Source: Siphonodentalium dalli (taxonomy: Eukaryota; Mollusca; Scaphopoda; Gadilida; Siphonodentaliidae). From it: a DNA stretch of 64,000 bases. Of the stretch, positions 10,664 through 20,410 are shown piece by piece. A program made the position numbers and the translations under genes. A model generated the notes under the pieces. The model searched no databases. It was not told where the DNA came from and worked only from the letters and a program-made list of their open reading frames with translations. Position 1 is the stretch's first letter. Each line of letters begins with the position of its first letter. The stretch covers positions 89,689,980 to 89,753,979 of the forward strand of contig CP136063.1 in assembly GCA_032622095.1 (NCBI GenBank), written 5' to 3'.

Positions 10664-10887
10664 CAAGCCTCGAAATAGTGTGTCTGTCATTTGCAGAATG
10701 AGGTCCCCAGAGTGTGAATTTAGTGATGCTACCCCGCAGAGCGGACTAGCATCACCAAATTCACCCTCTGGGGACCTCATTCTGCTTACACCTCAGCAGA
10801 ATGAGGTTCCCAGAGGGTGAATTTGGTATGCTAGCCTGATATGCGGGGTAGCATCATTGCAAATGACAGACACTATTTCAAGGCTTG
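10664..10887. mobile_element. MITE-2, two-hairpin form
   Basis: CAAGCCTCGAAATAG at the left and CTATTTCAAGGCTTG at the right. It holds one complete GAGGTCCCCAGAG-type hairpin and one truncated second hairpin. The flanking octamers are GGCATATC and AGCACATC (6 of 8 identical), consistent with an aged 8-bp target duplication. The unoccupied site reads AATATATC at 13672-13679. Confidence 0.8.
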
Positions 10888-11409
10888 AGCACATCCCACA
10901 TCCAGAATCCTTTGCATATAAGTGAAATAAAAGGTCATTGACCCAACTCCCCTCTCCCCCCCCCCCCCCCCGAAAAGAGGTGGCTTTTTATAAGAACAAA
11001 GAAGTCAAATTCTGGGAAATATTTTACTCCAATTTGATGATGACCAAAGGTGAACCACTTACAAATTATAGAGTTATGTAATCAGACATCGCAAATATTA
11101 TGATGTCTAAGTCGAATAAAGGCATAATTAAATCACTGGACCATGACAAAATTTGATCTGTAAACTATTTACCAAATATCAAGCAATTCTATTAAATATT
11201 GTACAAGTTATCATCCGGACAACACAAAAATGAATTATTATCAAGTCGAAAATGGGACATTACTCCATCAAAACTCATTGGGCCATGCTCATTTTCGAAC
11301 TTGGCCTGCATTTTCTCAAATATGCACCATGCACTAACCATAAATCTGCTTTATCATGTGGACAACCCAAATATTAAAATTTCTGAGTCGAAAGCAGCAT
11401 AACTCTGTC
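10888..11409. repeat. diverged dispersed repeat (CATCCGGACAACxC phrase)
   Basis: Contains a poly-C run (10957-10972) and repeated phrases such as CAAGTTATCATCCGGACAAC and CATGTGGACAACCC. These recur at 12750-13210 on the far side of the MITE-2/hAT complex. No coding potential. Confidence 0.55.
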
Positions 11410-11560
11410 CAAGCCTTGAAATAGTGTGTCTGTCATTTGCAGAGTGAGGTCCCCAGAGGGTGAATTTAGTGATGCTACCCCGCATAGTGGGCTAGCATCA
11501 CCAAATTCACCCTCTGGGAACCTCATTCTGCTGAGGTGTAAACAGAATGAGGTACCCAGA

Positions 11561-12638
11561 CAGACATGTCAACCCTCCCGATTTCGGCGGAAGTCTCCCG
11601 ATATTGGGCACCATCTCCCGGGCAAAATGAGAGTGCCTACGATTTTATGGCCTATCGCTGACACAAAGTGCAGGAAGTTATCTGCTTGTTATAATCTCCG
11701 ATTGCAATTAGCCCTGAGTCAATTAAACAGGTCTTCATTGTCAAAGCATGCCTATCATTCGACCACCGTAATTGCGGCGATGCATACTAGACAAAGGCAC
11801 CATTGTTTACTGGCTGTCGCTTCGTATTTCTGTACTGGCTTCAACAGCGGATTACCAAATGACTGGCGACTCAGGGATGCCAAAACAGATTACATACGGC
11901 TATATAATTCGGAGTGTCCGTGGAAAGTGGCAATAATTCAGAGTGTCCGTGGAAAGTGGCAAAGTGTATGCGTTTATCATTTAACTATGTCGAAAAAACG
12001 TAAATGTGATTCTCCAGAAACACCTAGGAAAATTTGTTTCGACCAAAGTTATAAATAAAGCTGACGACATAACAGTGGTTCCGTACGACGTCAGGGAGAA
12101 TCAATTAGCCAATGATATTATCGCGATCGGATTTGTGGCACGTGACCACATTTTTATTTCCAAATTCTACCGAGATGTGCGGGCTTTCTACTCAGCGTTT
12201 GTCGGCAAACTGATAAAGAAGTTCCCCTTTAGCGAGAAAGTGTTACCCGATCTCAAACTCATCAATCAGAAACGAGAATTACGCGAGGAGATCGACATTA
12301 AATCGGTTGTGCGCATGGTGAAGCGGTTCAATTTAGATATAAACTTTGACGATCTGTGCGATGAATGGAACGATTATGTCACTGCAGTGAATCTTCCAAA
12401 TCTGCTACAATGTCATATAACAGGGAACATATTTCCAAGAAGTAATTTGTTAATGTTAATATTGTTGATAATTATGTTGGAATAAAATTAATAAAATTTA
12501 AATAATTTTTATTTTCATTATTTTCATGTTATGATGGAGGGATAATGCGATGAAAAAAATCTCCCTATTTCTCCCTAAATCTCCCTATATTGGAAGACTG
12601 ATCTCACTATTTCATATAATACCAGGTTGACATGTCTG
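11561..12638 (+). mobile_element. internally deleted hAT transposon
   Basis: The 1078-bp element has 14-bp perfect terminal inverted repeats (CAGACATGTCAACC / GGTTGACATGTCTG). It is flanked by a perfect 8-bp target duplication TACCCAGA (11553-11560, 12639-12646), diagnostic of the hAT superfamily. Subterminal CTCCCGAT and CTCCCTA motifs repeat inside each end. A 28-bp direct duplication (GAGTGTCCGTGGAAAGTGGC) lies at 11911-11962. It encodes only the two ends of a transposase and is probably non-autonomous. Confidence 0.9.
11987..12485 (+). pseudogene. hAT transposase remnant (N- and C-terminal pieces)
   Basis: A plausible start at 11987 gives a short basic N-terminus (MSKKRKCDSPETP) that runs into a stop at 12056-12058. 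A different frame, open from 12006 to 12485, gives about 140 residues containing KFYRDVRAFYSAFVGKLIKKFPF and a downstream KRFNLDI segment. In my judgement this resembles the C-terminal region of hAT-type proteins, in which a helical FYxxVRxFY segment precedes KKFPF. The zinc finger and DDE/catalytic middle that should lie between are missing, so the copy has a large internal deletion with a frame change at the junction (~12045-12060). A polyadenylation-like AATAAA overlaps the stop. Family assignment rests on the 8-bp duplication plus this resemblance. Confidence 0.65.
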
Positions 12639-12749
12639 TACCCAGAGGGTGAATTTGGTGATGCTAGCCCGCTATGCGGGGTAGCATCACTAAATTCACC
12701 CTCTGGAGACCTCATTCTGCAAATGACAGACACACTATTTCAAGGTTTG

Positions 12750-13210
12750 GCCAATGACAAAAATAAAACTTGGCCTGTATCTTCTCAAAAATTGCTCAAG
12801 TTATCATCCGGACAACCCAAAAATTAAGATTTCTAAGTCGAAAAAGCAGAACTCAGTCAAAATTCATCAGACCATGACCAAAATCAAAATTGAACTGTGT
12901 CTTCTCAAATGTGAACAACATAGTAAATATCAAGAAATTCAGTTGAATATTTCTCAAGTTAATTAACATCCGGACAACCCAAAAACTGCAATTTTTAAAT
13001 CAAAAAAGGGTCATAACTCTGTAAAAAATAATCACACAGTGACCAAATTAGAACTTGACCTGTGCATTCACAAATATCAACTCTATACCATATCACATGG
13101 AAATCTGATCAATATTGCTCAAGTTATGATCTGGATAACCCAAAGGACGGACAGACATGCCGACATTTAGGAAGGTCGACAGACCAAAAACATCACACCC
13201 ATTTTTTTAA
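12750..13210. repeat. diverged dispersed repeat (CATCCGGACAACCC phrase), second block
   Basis: Several ~115-base diverged units have the phrases TTGCTCAAGTTATCATCCGG and ACAACCCAAAAA and the AAAAAGGGTCATAACTC type, ending GGACGGACAGACATGC. It matches 10888-11409 in style and likely belongs to the same repeat family. Confidence 0.55.
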
Positions 13211-13447
13211 ACGGGCATATAAAAACATGGATTTTCAAACTTCAGATGCTTGACCACCAAGTATAAACAGGAAGGAATTTAAGTTGTCCACCTTTCCCCT
13301 CCTCCAGGAACGTTTAGTTGTTCTCCTCCCCTCCCCCACTCCGATTGAGTATTTGATGTCCTGATTTGTGTTAAAATGCATGTTAATTTATTTTTAATAT
13401 GCAGTTTGCTGCACCATTAATGACTTTTGTACTCTAGCATAATTGCC
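13211..13447. other. no gene seen
   Basis: Anonymous sequence, C-rich near 13290-13340. Confidence 0.35.
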
Positions 13448-13700
13448 AGCTGTGGTTTATTCCCAATGGGCCCTGCATATGTGTTGATGGGGAATTACCG
13501 TTAATGTACTGTTTTGTCGGGAAACTTGCCTCCATTAATACTCAAATGTCAATTGTCCAATAACTGTAGCTATTTGTGTCAACAAAAGGAATTACCTGAT
13601 TGTATCGGCAATTAGTGGCAGGGCAAGGAGATACACAACTATAGTTCATTGTTCCATTTGATATGCGAACAAATATATCCCGATCTGACTTGTTCGCAAT
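13448..13700. repeat. dispersed duplication, copy 2 (empty site for MITE-2)
   Basis: Matches 10428-10663 and continues uninterrupted past the point (13672-13679, AATATATC) where copy 1 carries a MITE-2. Confidence 0.75.
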
Positions 13701-13894
13701 CGGTTGCATTGACAGTGATGGTGTGTGGAAATGGTTTATTAACATCCTCTGTCTGATGTCATTAGAGGTCGACAAAATAGAGTAAATATGAATTACAAAT
13801 GATCAACTCTGTCACGACATTGTAAGTTTTGGTGTAGAAGGACCACAGAGAGGGATAACTTCATGGAATTCAGTTCACTGCATGACGAAACATA

Positions 13895-14005
13895 CAGTAA
13901 TGCCCTAATTAATCGACTTCTCAACCACAGCAGAATTATGTGTAACTTTTCAGGATTTAGTTGGAAATATGGCTTGTTGCCATTCATTGGAAAGCTCTCG
14001 CCGAA
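13895..14005. mobile_element. MITE-1, left half only
   Basis: TA then CAGTAATGCCCTAATTAATCG through CATTGGAAAGCTCTCG. The right arm is missing. Confidence 0.8.
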
Positions 14006-14479
14006 AGCAACCGACAAACTTGGTCAGACATACACATCAGGTTGCGAAAAATTGACAAACTAAGGTCGATAACGGAGACAAATTGAAAATACCAAATTCC
14101 TTTAAAAGCATTCATTATGGCAAACATCCATACCAAATTTCATTGAGATCTGACAACCCAAGGCTGGGATATCTGCTGAGCAGACAAAAAGAAATGATAT
14201 CCAGATAAACAAAGAATGATAACTCTAAAATGGAAGATGATGAACCTCCATACTAAATTTAATTTAGATCCTATAACAATTGGTTGAGATATATGCATGG
14301 ATGGGCAAAAAACCTCATTTCCAGATCCAAACGAGAGGCCGATCACGATCGGCAGATGTTTAACCCATACCTTGGCGATAGTGATCAGCTATTTTCAGTT
14401 TGAACGTGAAAATCCATAAGCGATAGTCTTGTCAAGATACATGTACATCCTAAGTATTGATGAATAGAAAGAAGAACAT
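14006..14479. other. no gene seen; diverged repeats
   Basis: Contains repeated phrases such as CATCCATACCAAATTTCATT / CCTCCATACTAAATTTAATT and CCAGATAAACAAA. These are remnants of a tandem or dispersed repeat of about 120-130 bases. No gene. Confidence 0.4.
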
Positions 14480-14770
14480 TCTGCAGAAAAGAATCTGCAC
14501 ACAGGTATGAACAGATAGAATCAAGATTATCCAAGCAAGAAAAGAATCTGCACACAGGTATTATTAAACATGTAGAATCAAGATTATCCAAGCACCTCAG
14601 AGGATCAAGAATATCCAAACAAGACAAGAATCTTCACATATGTATGAACAGGTAGGATCAAGATTATCCAAGCATGACAAGAATCTGCACACAAGTATTA
14701 ACATGTAGAATCAAGAATCTGCACACAAGTATTAACATGTAGAATCAAGAATATCCAAGCAAGAGTAATC
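14480..14770. repeat. minisatellite, ~50-60 bp unit
   Basis: The unit contains AAGAATCTGCACACA, GTATxAACA, GTAGAATCAAGA and TATCCAAGCA. About six imperfect copies, with shorter variants (33 bp) near 14700-14750. Confidence 0.8.
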
Positions 14771-15419
14771 AAGTGTTCTCTGCAAAATATCCTTATAGAT
14801 CTCAGTTGTGCAGCTTTCTCTGGTAGTTACATGTTAGGTTGTGATGTATTGGGTCTGATAACAGATGCCTAAATAGCCTTTGCATTGAAAATGACTGACT
14901 GGCTGGCTCCTGTGATAACAAACAAATCATTCTCTGCATGGCAGATGACATGAAGTGATTAAAAACATATCACTTTGTTTCATTTATCAACAGGCAATCA
15001 ACAGTGTTCTAAAATCTGACCCATGTCTCATTAATTTTCCCAATTGGCAGTTAGTTTAGAAAATTCCAGAGAGGATATACATATAAAATCAGAAGTTATG
15101 GAATTCTCTTTAAATTTAAATTGATCAAATAACTCAACCCCAGTTGCATAAAGACACTTGAATCTCAAGATTAGCTAAATGATTTTAGCAATGTTCTAAA
15201 GTCCATTTTGGTATTAAACTTAACCTACAAAACCCTTTATTAAACAGCATGTGCTGTGTATTGTTGAAACTTAAAAAAAAATTAGATACCATAGCTTTTA
15301 TCTGCACATTGGCATAAGAGACATCAGAAAATAATATAGCCATAATAATAGCTAAGTAGTCCAAAGGCATGGGATGGACTTGTTGAATATGGCTACAAAC
15401 AAATTCACCAGTACATGAC
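14771..15419. other. no gene seen
   Basis: Anonymous AT-rich DNA. Open stretches here are short and unremarkable. Confidence 0.35.
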
Positions 15420-15709
15420 AATATTTTGGACCGATTTAAACCAAATTTGGTGTGCTGACTCGGGGTACCCTTGGCGGATTTATAATAGTGTTAGTTTTAA
15501 AAAAAAAATTTTTTTTTTTTTTTTTTAAGAGTGAATATTTTTTCGAAAAAGGGCCATAACTCAGTTAAAAATAGTCGGATCAAACCCATATTCGAACTCG
15601 ATCTGTCTTTTATGCTGAAAAATTCATAAACAAAATATGGTTCCGATCAGATATAAAATGTTCGAGTTATCGCACCATGCGTAAAGTGTCTACAGACAGA
15701 CAGACAGCC

Positions 15710-15753
<44 letters not shown>

Positions 15754-16235
15754 GGATGGACGGACGGACGGACTAACGATGAGTGGTCAATCCGGACAAC
15801 GACACTATGTTTACCATACTATGGTATGGGTAAACATAAAAATGGCTTACGTTTTTAACAAATTTTGAGCAAAAAAATTAACAGATCCAATCTAGAGACC
15901 ACCCCAAAGATCCGTATGAAGTTTGGTGATGACTGATTGAGGGATGTGGACAGTAGGTTGTCCTGAAGAAGTTAATCATGCAAAGAGTAAATTCAATTTT
16001 CACACAAGTCCCATTTACATATTAAGGGCCGTAACTCCGGAAAAAGTCAATGAACGAAACCTGCTGTTTGTAAATAGTCATCTGCCCATGTTGCTTCATC
16101 AACAAACCGAAGATCATTAAAATCCGACTGACGATGAACAAGATATAGAGCTTCAAAGTTGTTGCTGGGGTGGACGGACAGACTCACGAACGATGCTGTT
16201 CATTTCTATATCCCCCGCCAAACTTAGTTTGTGGG
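15420..16235. repeat. dispersed repeat with (CAGA)n and (GGAC)n tract
   Basis: Includes a T/A tract (15500-15530), phrases like AAGGGCCATAACTCAGTTAA, a (CAGA)n run at about 15693-15752, and GGACGGACGG. A second block from 15850 ends GGGTGGACGGACAGACTCACG, then TATCCCCCGCCAAACTTAG and its near-inverse GTTTGTGGGGGATAA. Ends of this kind mark old interspersed repeats common in invertebrates. No gene. Confidence 0.6.
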
Positions 16236-16574
16236 GGATAATATAATTCCAAATTGAATCAAATCTTAAATATTCAAGATCGAATAAAACCTTGAATCGA
16301 ATTAGCATGCACCATTGAAGAAGTATAAAAATGGAGATAAAGCTGATTGAAATTTATCTATCAAGCAAGCCTGAGATTAGTGTGGCTGTCATTTGCAGAA
16401 TGAGGCCCCCAGAGGGTGAATTTAGTTACGCTATCACGCATATAGGGTTAGCATCACAAAATTCACCTTCTGGGAACCTCATTCTGCTTAAGCCTCATCT
16501 TGTCTGGAAAGTTTCTTTATTATCAAATTTCTATAGAAACTTCTTCACAAAGATTCTATTTCTTTTTTTAAATT

Positions 16575-16638
16575 AATGCGAGGGTGAATCTCCAGGGAGG
16601 GTCTCAATCAGCGGGATATCCTTATAAAATGGTCTAGC
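16575..16638 (-). repeat. PLE inverted repeat, left arm
   Basis: 64 bases, inverted with one mismatch relative to 17335-17398. Its inner edge coincides to within a few bases with the predicted hammerhead cleavage point. Confidence 0.95.
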
Positions 16639-16671
16639 GCTTTCGATACTGGTATATCTTCGTCAGGACCA
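16630..16671 (-). ncRNA. hammerhead ribozyme motif (minimal, PLE type)
   Basis: Read on the minus strand from 16671: TGGTC, then the conserved CTGACGA, an extra A, stem II GATA/TATC with loop TACCAG, conserved GAAA, then AGC/GCT forming a stem III with no loop, then A as the cleavage nucleotide, then GACCA. TGGTC and GACCA pair as stem I. All core nucleotides of a type I/III hammerhead are present. Predicted cut: between 16635 and 16634. PLE terminal repeats are known to carry such minimal hammerheads with very short stem III, thought to act as dimers. Activity is inferred, not shown. Confidence 0.8.
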
Positions 16672-16703
16672 GGATGGTGTGGAAATATGTGGATGATGCC
16701 CGT

Positions 16704-16743
16704 CCTTTTATACTCTGTGCTAGTAGAGCGTTGATTTGATTGG
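16704..16743 (-). promoter_or_regulatory. candidate minus-strand PLE promoter (CCAAT and TATA boxes)
   Basis: On the minus strand CCAAT (16743-16739) is followed 27 bases on by TATAAAAGG (16712-16704). A start about 25-30 bases downstream would fall just before the hammerhead. The layout promoter-ribozyme-body is what a PLE terminal repeat should show, but here it points away from the reverse transcriptase. Box matches alone are weak evidence. Confidence 0.45.
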
Positions 16744-16796
16744 TCAAAATCCAAGGGTCAGGAGGTTGTGGGCCTCTGTGGGTCGGAAGGTTGAAT

Positions 16797-17195
16797 GCGG
16801 GTACAAAATGCGGGTATATGTTTGCCCGATAAGCCCGTGGAACTGCGGGTAGTTTATGCGGGTATATTATTCTCGCTCATCATTGTGATACAATGCGGGT
16901 AGTTATTGCGGGTATGTTGGGTACCATGCTGAGAATAACCAAAGTAGGACCTGTGCGGGTACAAATTGCGGGTATATATTGTCCTGATATCCGTATGGAA
17001 CTGCAGGTAGTTTGTGCATGTGGGTATGTTATTCCAGCCCGTCAATGTAGTGTAATGCGGGTAGTATTTGCGGGTATGTTGTGTACTTCGCAAAGAATAA
17101 CCAAATCTGGGACCCGTGTGGGTACAATTTGCGGGTATATTCATAATATTGTCCTGAAACCTGTGGATGTAATACCGTCCATTGTGAAGCGGGTA
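16797..17195 (+). repeat. array of paired GCGGGTA motifs in PLE terminal region
   Basis: GCGGGTA or a one-base variant occurs in pairs whose starts are 13 bases apart: 16797/16810, 16845/16858, 16895/16908, 16955/16968, 17057/17070, 17118/17131, plus a looser pair at 17003/17020. Single copies follow near 17189 and 17224. All point the same way. Spacers are of two kinds, CAAAAT-like or GTTATT-like, and recur in order within a higher unit of about 158-163 bases. Lone open frames here are by-products of this repeat. Confidence 0.85.
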
Positions 17196-17334
17196 TGTCA
17201 TTTATTCTGATTGAAATCGCTCTGCGGGTATATGTGTTATTGGTACCTGCAGTTGGCATGCTTAGGGTATGATTTGGCATATATTTGCGATGAGCAAGGC
17301 GCGATGTTTAATACGCATTCCCGTGTAGTTAGGG

Positions 17335-17398
17335 GCTAGACCATTTTATAAGGATATCCCGCTGATTGAGACCCTCCCTGGAGGTTCACCCTCGCATT
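17335..17398 (+). repeat. PLE inverted repeat, right arm
   Basis: Direct-orientation copy of the terminal sequence that follows the ribozyme cut (GACCATTTTATAAGG...), lying just upstream of the first PLE reading frame. No hammerhead core precedes it on the plus strand. Confidence 0.95.
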
Positions 17399-17433
17399 TA
17401 CTTTTATCTTACCAACATCTCAACCAGCCGGAT

Positions 17434-18201
17434 ATGGCTTGTAGCTTCTCTTTCACCAGTGTCACTTCCGGTGACAGCAACCTCACCACACCCAGCGTGT
17501 CTCTAAACACAGTCATCGACAGTCTCGACACGCATAGGGGGACGAAACGCCCACGCACGGGCGGGGAACCAGAATCTTCTACAACATCGAATAAACGTGC
17601 AACAATCAACACTGATCTCTACAGAAAGATCCGAAATGCAACCACCAAACGCCTCAAGCTGACTCTGCAGCAACAATTCCTTACTACGTGCATTGAACAG
17701 GAAGTTACTCCCAAAGGACTGAGACCTACCTTACCCAAACCCAGGGCACCAGTACCAGATACCACTAAAGAACGTTTCGAAACGATTATGGCCACAGCAG
17801 GCCGCGAAATTATCAGCATCACTATAAACTCTCTCAATGCGGAAGTTACCAAAGTGAGCAACATGCTCGAACCCCTCCGCGCCGAGTGGACAACCAATGC
17901 TTCCGTCCAAGACAAAGAGGAACTCCTAGCAGCCTTAAATACCATCATATCAAAACTGGAACGCACCACTCACGACCAGAACGAAAAACACTTAAAGGGC
18001 TTGCTACAGCACAAGCAAAACACACGCTACCCACACCTACATTCTACCAGACCTATACCCAAGACAAGCACCAACCGATCCAACAGACCCCAAGGTCCAA
18101 AGAACTCCACCAAACCAGGAAAACGCACCAGTAACCAAGACTTCAACGAGTTTATACGGAAACTACAAAATATGTACCGTACCCCGCTTTGGAGCCTCTA
18201 A
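17434..18201 (+). pseudogene. PLE N-terminal region
   Basis: Open for 255 residues from ATG at 17434. The first ~70 residues are Ser/Thr-rich with a basic KRPRTGG patch. About residues 65-100 contain RKIRNATTKRLKLTL and a CIEQEVTPKGLRP segment. In PLE proteins a similar xxPKGLR segment lies in the N-terminal region ahead of the reverse transcriptase. The rest is helical and charged, ending in a basic Lys/Arg/Pro-rich tail (residues 190-235). The frame ends at 18199-18201, overlapping the reverse transcriptase frame that opens nearby, and a one-step frame change around 18150-18180 would join them. A natural two-frame arrangement cannot be excluded, but disruption is likelier given the damage further on. 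Confidence 0.7.
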
Positions 18202-20175
18202 TCGAAGCACTGTACAGAAACACTAATTACGCCAATTTCATGGGCAATCCCCTCAACTTCCCTTCAATCAACGTCACTGAAAGTGAAAGGGAGGCCCTCC
18301 AATCCCTCAAACGCAATCACAATATAGTCATAAAAAAAACTGACAAAGGCAGTGCCATCGTCATAATGGACCGCACTGACTACATCAACGAAGCCACCGG
18401 GCAATTGTCGGACACAAACTTCTACATTAAGAAAACGGAAGACCTCACCCAATACCACAACAACTTAGTTTTCAATGAACTGGCCAAATTGGAACAAACA
18501 AACCAAATCACGGAATATCTCCACAAAGGCCTCCTCCAACATTCACCGAGAACACCCGAATTTTACCTACTGGCCAAAATATACAAGTGCAAGAAAAAAG
18601 GCTCCATCCCGGGCAGACCCATTATCAGCGGTAACGGATCTCCCACAGAGAAAATCAGTAGCTTCATTGACGAACACATCAAACCGTTCGTCCGCCAATA
18701 CCCCAGTTACTTACGCGACACCACCCACTTCCTGCATACACTATCCAAACTCAGGAACCTCCAAAAGGATTTCATCCTCTGCACAACATGTAACCCAACT
18801 GTACACCAGAATCCCAAACAGTGAAGGACAAGTGGCTATATTTAAATGCCTCTTAAGACACAAACCCAAGTGGTCTTTAGAATACACCAGTCTCCTCACT
18901 CTCTTAAGGCTAGTCCTCCATTGCAATAATTTCACCTTCAACAGCGAACACTACCTCTAAATCGGGGGCACAGCCATGGGCACAAAAGATGCACCATCAT
19001 ACGCTAATATTTTTATGGGCGAACTAGAACACAAACTATTACAAACCAGCTCATCCCAACCGTTTCTATATCTACGGTACATCGACAACATTTTTGTCAT
19101 TTGGACCCACGGCGAACAGTCGCTACTGGATTTCATCCAGCACTTTAACGACTCTCATCCCACCATCAAATTCACCTCAGAGCACAGCACGGACTCAATC
19201 AATTTCCTGGATGTCAAGGTCACCCGTAAAAACGGTAAGTTGCTAACGTCGGTTCATACCAAACCCACTGACACACATGCCTATCTCAAAGCAAACTCCT
19301 GCCACCCCAAAAGCATGTTCGAAGGCATACCATACAGCCAAATGCTACGCATACGACGCATTTGCAGCGAACTCCCAGACTTCTGGGACACAGCCTTACG
19401 ATTCAAAGAGTAATTCCTAAATCGAGGCTATGCTCCCTTTAACATCGACTTAGCAATCAAACGTGCAGCAGAATGCAACAGAGATGACCTCCTCCAACAT
19501 AAGGAGAAGGTCACCAACGAAGACACCTTACCATTTGTCACCTCACACCACCCTGAATCCTATCGCATATTCGGACAGATCAGAAACCATTGGCCTCTTT
19601 TAATGATGTCAGTCCGATACCGCACGATTTTACCTAAGCCACCCATCATGGCTCGCAGACGCAACAAAAATATATCAGACTTCGTTGTATGGGCGAAATT
19701 GCCACAAAACCAAGGTATCACAGGGCGGGTCATACCCAACCCATTCACCGAATGCACACTCGACAATTGCTACGTGAGCACAGGCTTCGCAAAACCTACG
19801 TGGTTCCGAAGTTCTGTCACCCACAAAAGATACAAAGGGCCTTATATTAAAGTACAATTGCAATACACGCAATTGTATATACCTACTCACATGTTCCCAT
19901 TGCAACAAACAATAGGTCGGCAAAACCAAAAGGAAGTCAACGTACGTTTATCTGAACACTATGCAGACATTAAACACTACCGCAACAAACCGGTAGCCCT
20001 GCATTTTAACCTAAACGGACACAGTCCACACAACGTAAAATACCAAATTATTGACATCCTCAAATCCGACCCTTTATCTGAACGCAGTACCATTGCTCGC
20101 AAAGAAAGAGAAATTGAGTGGATCTTCACTCTCCGCACCCTCCAACCATGGGGCATTAACAAGAAGGACTTTTAA
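18174..20175 (+). pseudogene. PLE reverse transcriptase (disrupted)
   Basis: Motifs in order: TDKGSAIVIMDRTDYI (~18336), GRPIISGNGSPTEKISSFID (~18617), VTQLYTRIPNSEG (~18795), GTAMGTKDAPSYANIF (~18967) and YLRYIDNIFVIW (~19069). The last corresponds to the usual RYIDDIF of PLEs. Here the second Asp (19087-19089, AAC) is Asn. Damage: a frame change near 18785, TAA at 18958-18960 and TAA at 19411-19413 (both one step from CAA), and the broken endonuclease. Between the two TAA codons and onward to ~19850 the frame is otherwise open. The normal product primes DNA synthesis on element RNA at nicked chromosomal DNA. It is closer to telomerase than to LINE or LTR enzymes. Confidence 0.92.
19853..20090 (+). 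pseudogene. GIY-YIG endonuclease remnant of the PLE
   Basis: In the frame beginning at 19853 the residues CNTRNCIYLLTCSHCNKQ precede a TAG (19913-19915) followed by VGKTK. CIYLL matches the GIY half, and TAG replaces the Tyr of the YVG/YIG half. A one-base shift then leads to NVRLSEHYADI, PVALHFNLNGHS and a final IDIL strand, as in GIY-YIG domains of PLEs. Two frame changes (just before 19853 and near 19925-19935) plus the nonsense codon would abolish the nuclease. The Cys residues before the YIG half fit the zinc-binding motif of PLE endonucleases. Confidence 0.8.
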
Positions 20176-20410
20176 TAGTCGCCTCCTTTTCCTATTTCTT
20201 TTTTAGTTTAGTTTCTCTATATCCCCAAATTGGCAGACGACACATTGCATAATCGAGGTTCCCAGTGGGTGTACATCACAATATTCACCATTTGGGAACT
20301 TCAATCTGAGTCTATAGCAGATGAGGCCATGCAGAAGTGGGCTAGCATCACTAAATTCACCTTCTGGGGACCTCATTCTGCAAATGACAGGCACACTAAT
20401 GTCAGGCTTG

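Larger units (their letters stand above)
11410..12749. mobile_element. MITE-2 split by a hAT insertion
   Basis: CAAGCCTTGAAATAGTGTG at the left and CACACTATTTCAAGGTTTG at the right. The first hairpin is complete (11440-11535). The second is interrupted after GGTACCCAGA by the hAT element at 11561-12638 and resumes as TACCCAGAGGGTGAATT. Removing the hAT and one octamer restores a normal two-hairpin MITE-2. Confidence 0.85.
16571..20191 (+). mobile_element. Penelope-like element (PLE), decayed, inverted terminal piece
   Basis: The element body lies between two copies of CTATTTCTTTTTTTA / CTATTTCTTTTTTA (16556-16570, 20192-20205), a target duplication of about 14 bp within a MITE-2. Order: a terminal repeat piece in inverted orientation (16575-17334), a direct copy of its inner part (17335-17398), an N-terminal reading frame, reverse transcriptase, and a GIY-YIG remnant. 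This is the known gene order of endonuclease-bearing PLEs. In-frame stops and frameshifts show it is dead. Confidence 0.9.
16376..20410. mobile_element. MITE-2 split by a Penelope-like element
   Basis: Left end CAAGCCTGAGATTAGTGTG (16376) and right end ACACTAATGTCAGGCTTG (to 20410) are inverted copies. Flanking octamers CTATCAAG (16368-16375) and TAATCAAG (20411-20418) match at 6 of 8. Without the PLE the two parts join as in the copy at 6770-7024, giving a MITE of about 400 bp. Confidence 0.85.

Noticed and set aside
16854-17280. Open frames of 83-115 residues on both strands
   Set aside because: Explained by the paired GCGGGTA repeat of the PLE terminal region. No start context or domain.
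17434-20175. Assignment of the reverse transcriptase to a LINE or LTR element
   Set aside because: Motif wording (DKGSAIVIM, GRPIISGNGSPTE, RYIDNIF), GIY-YIG-like C-terminus and hammerhead-bearing terminal repeat all fit PLEs. No integrase, RNase H, protease or AP endonuclease is present.
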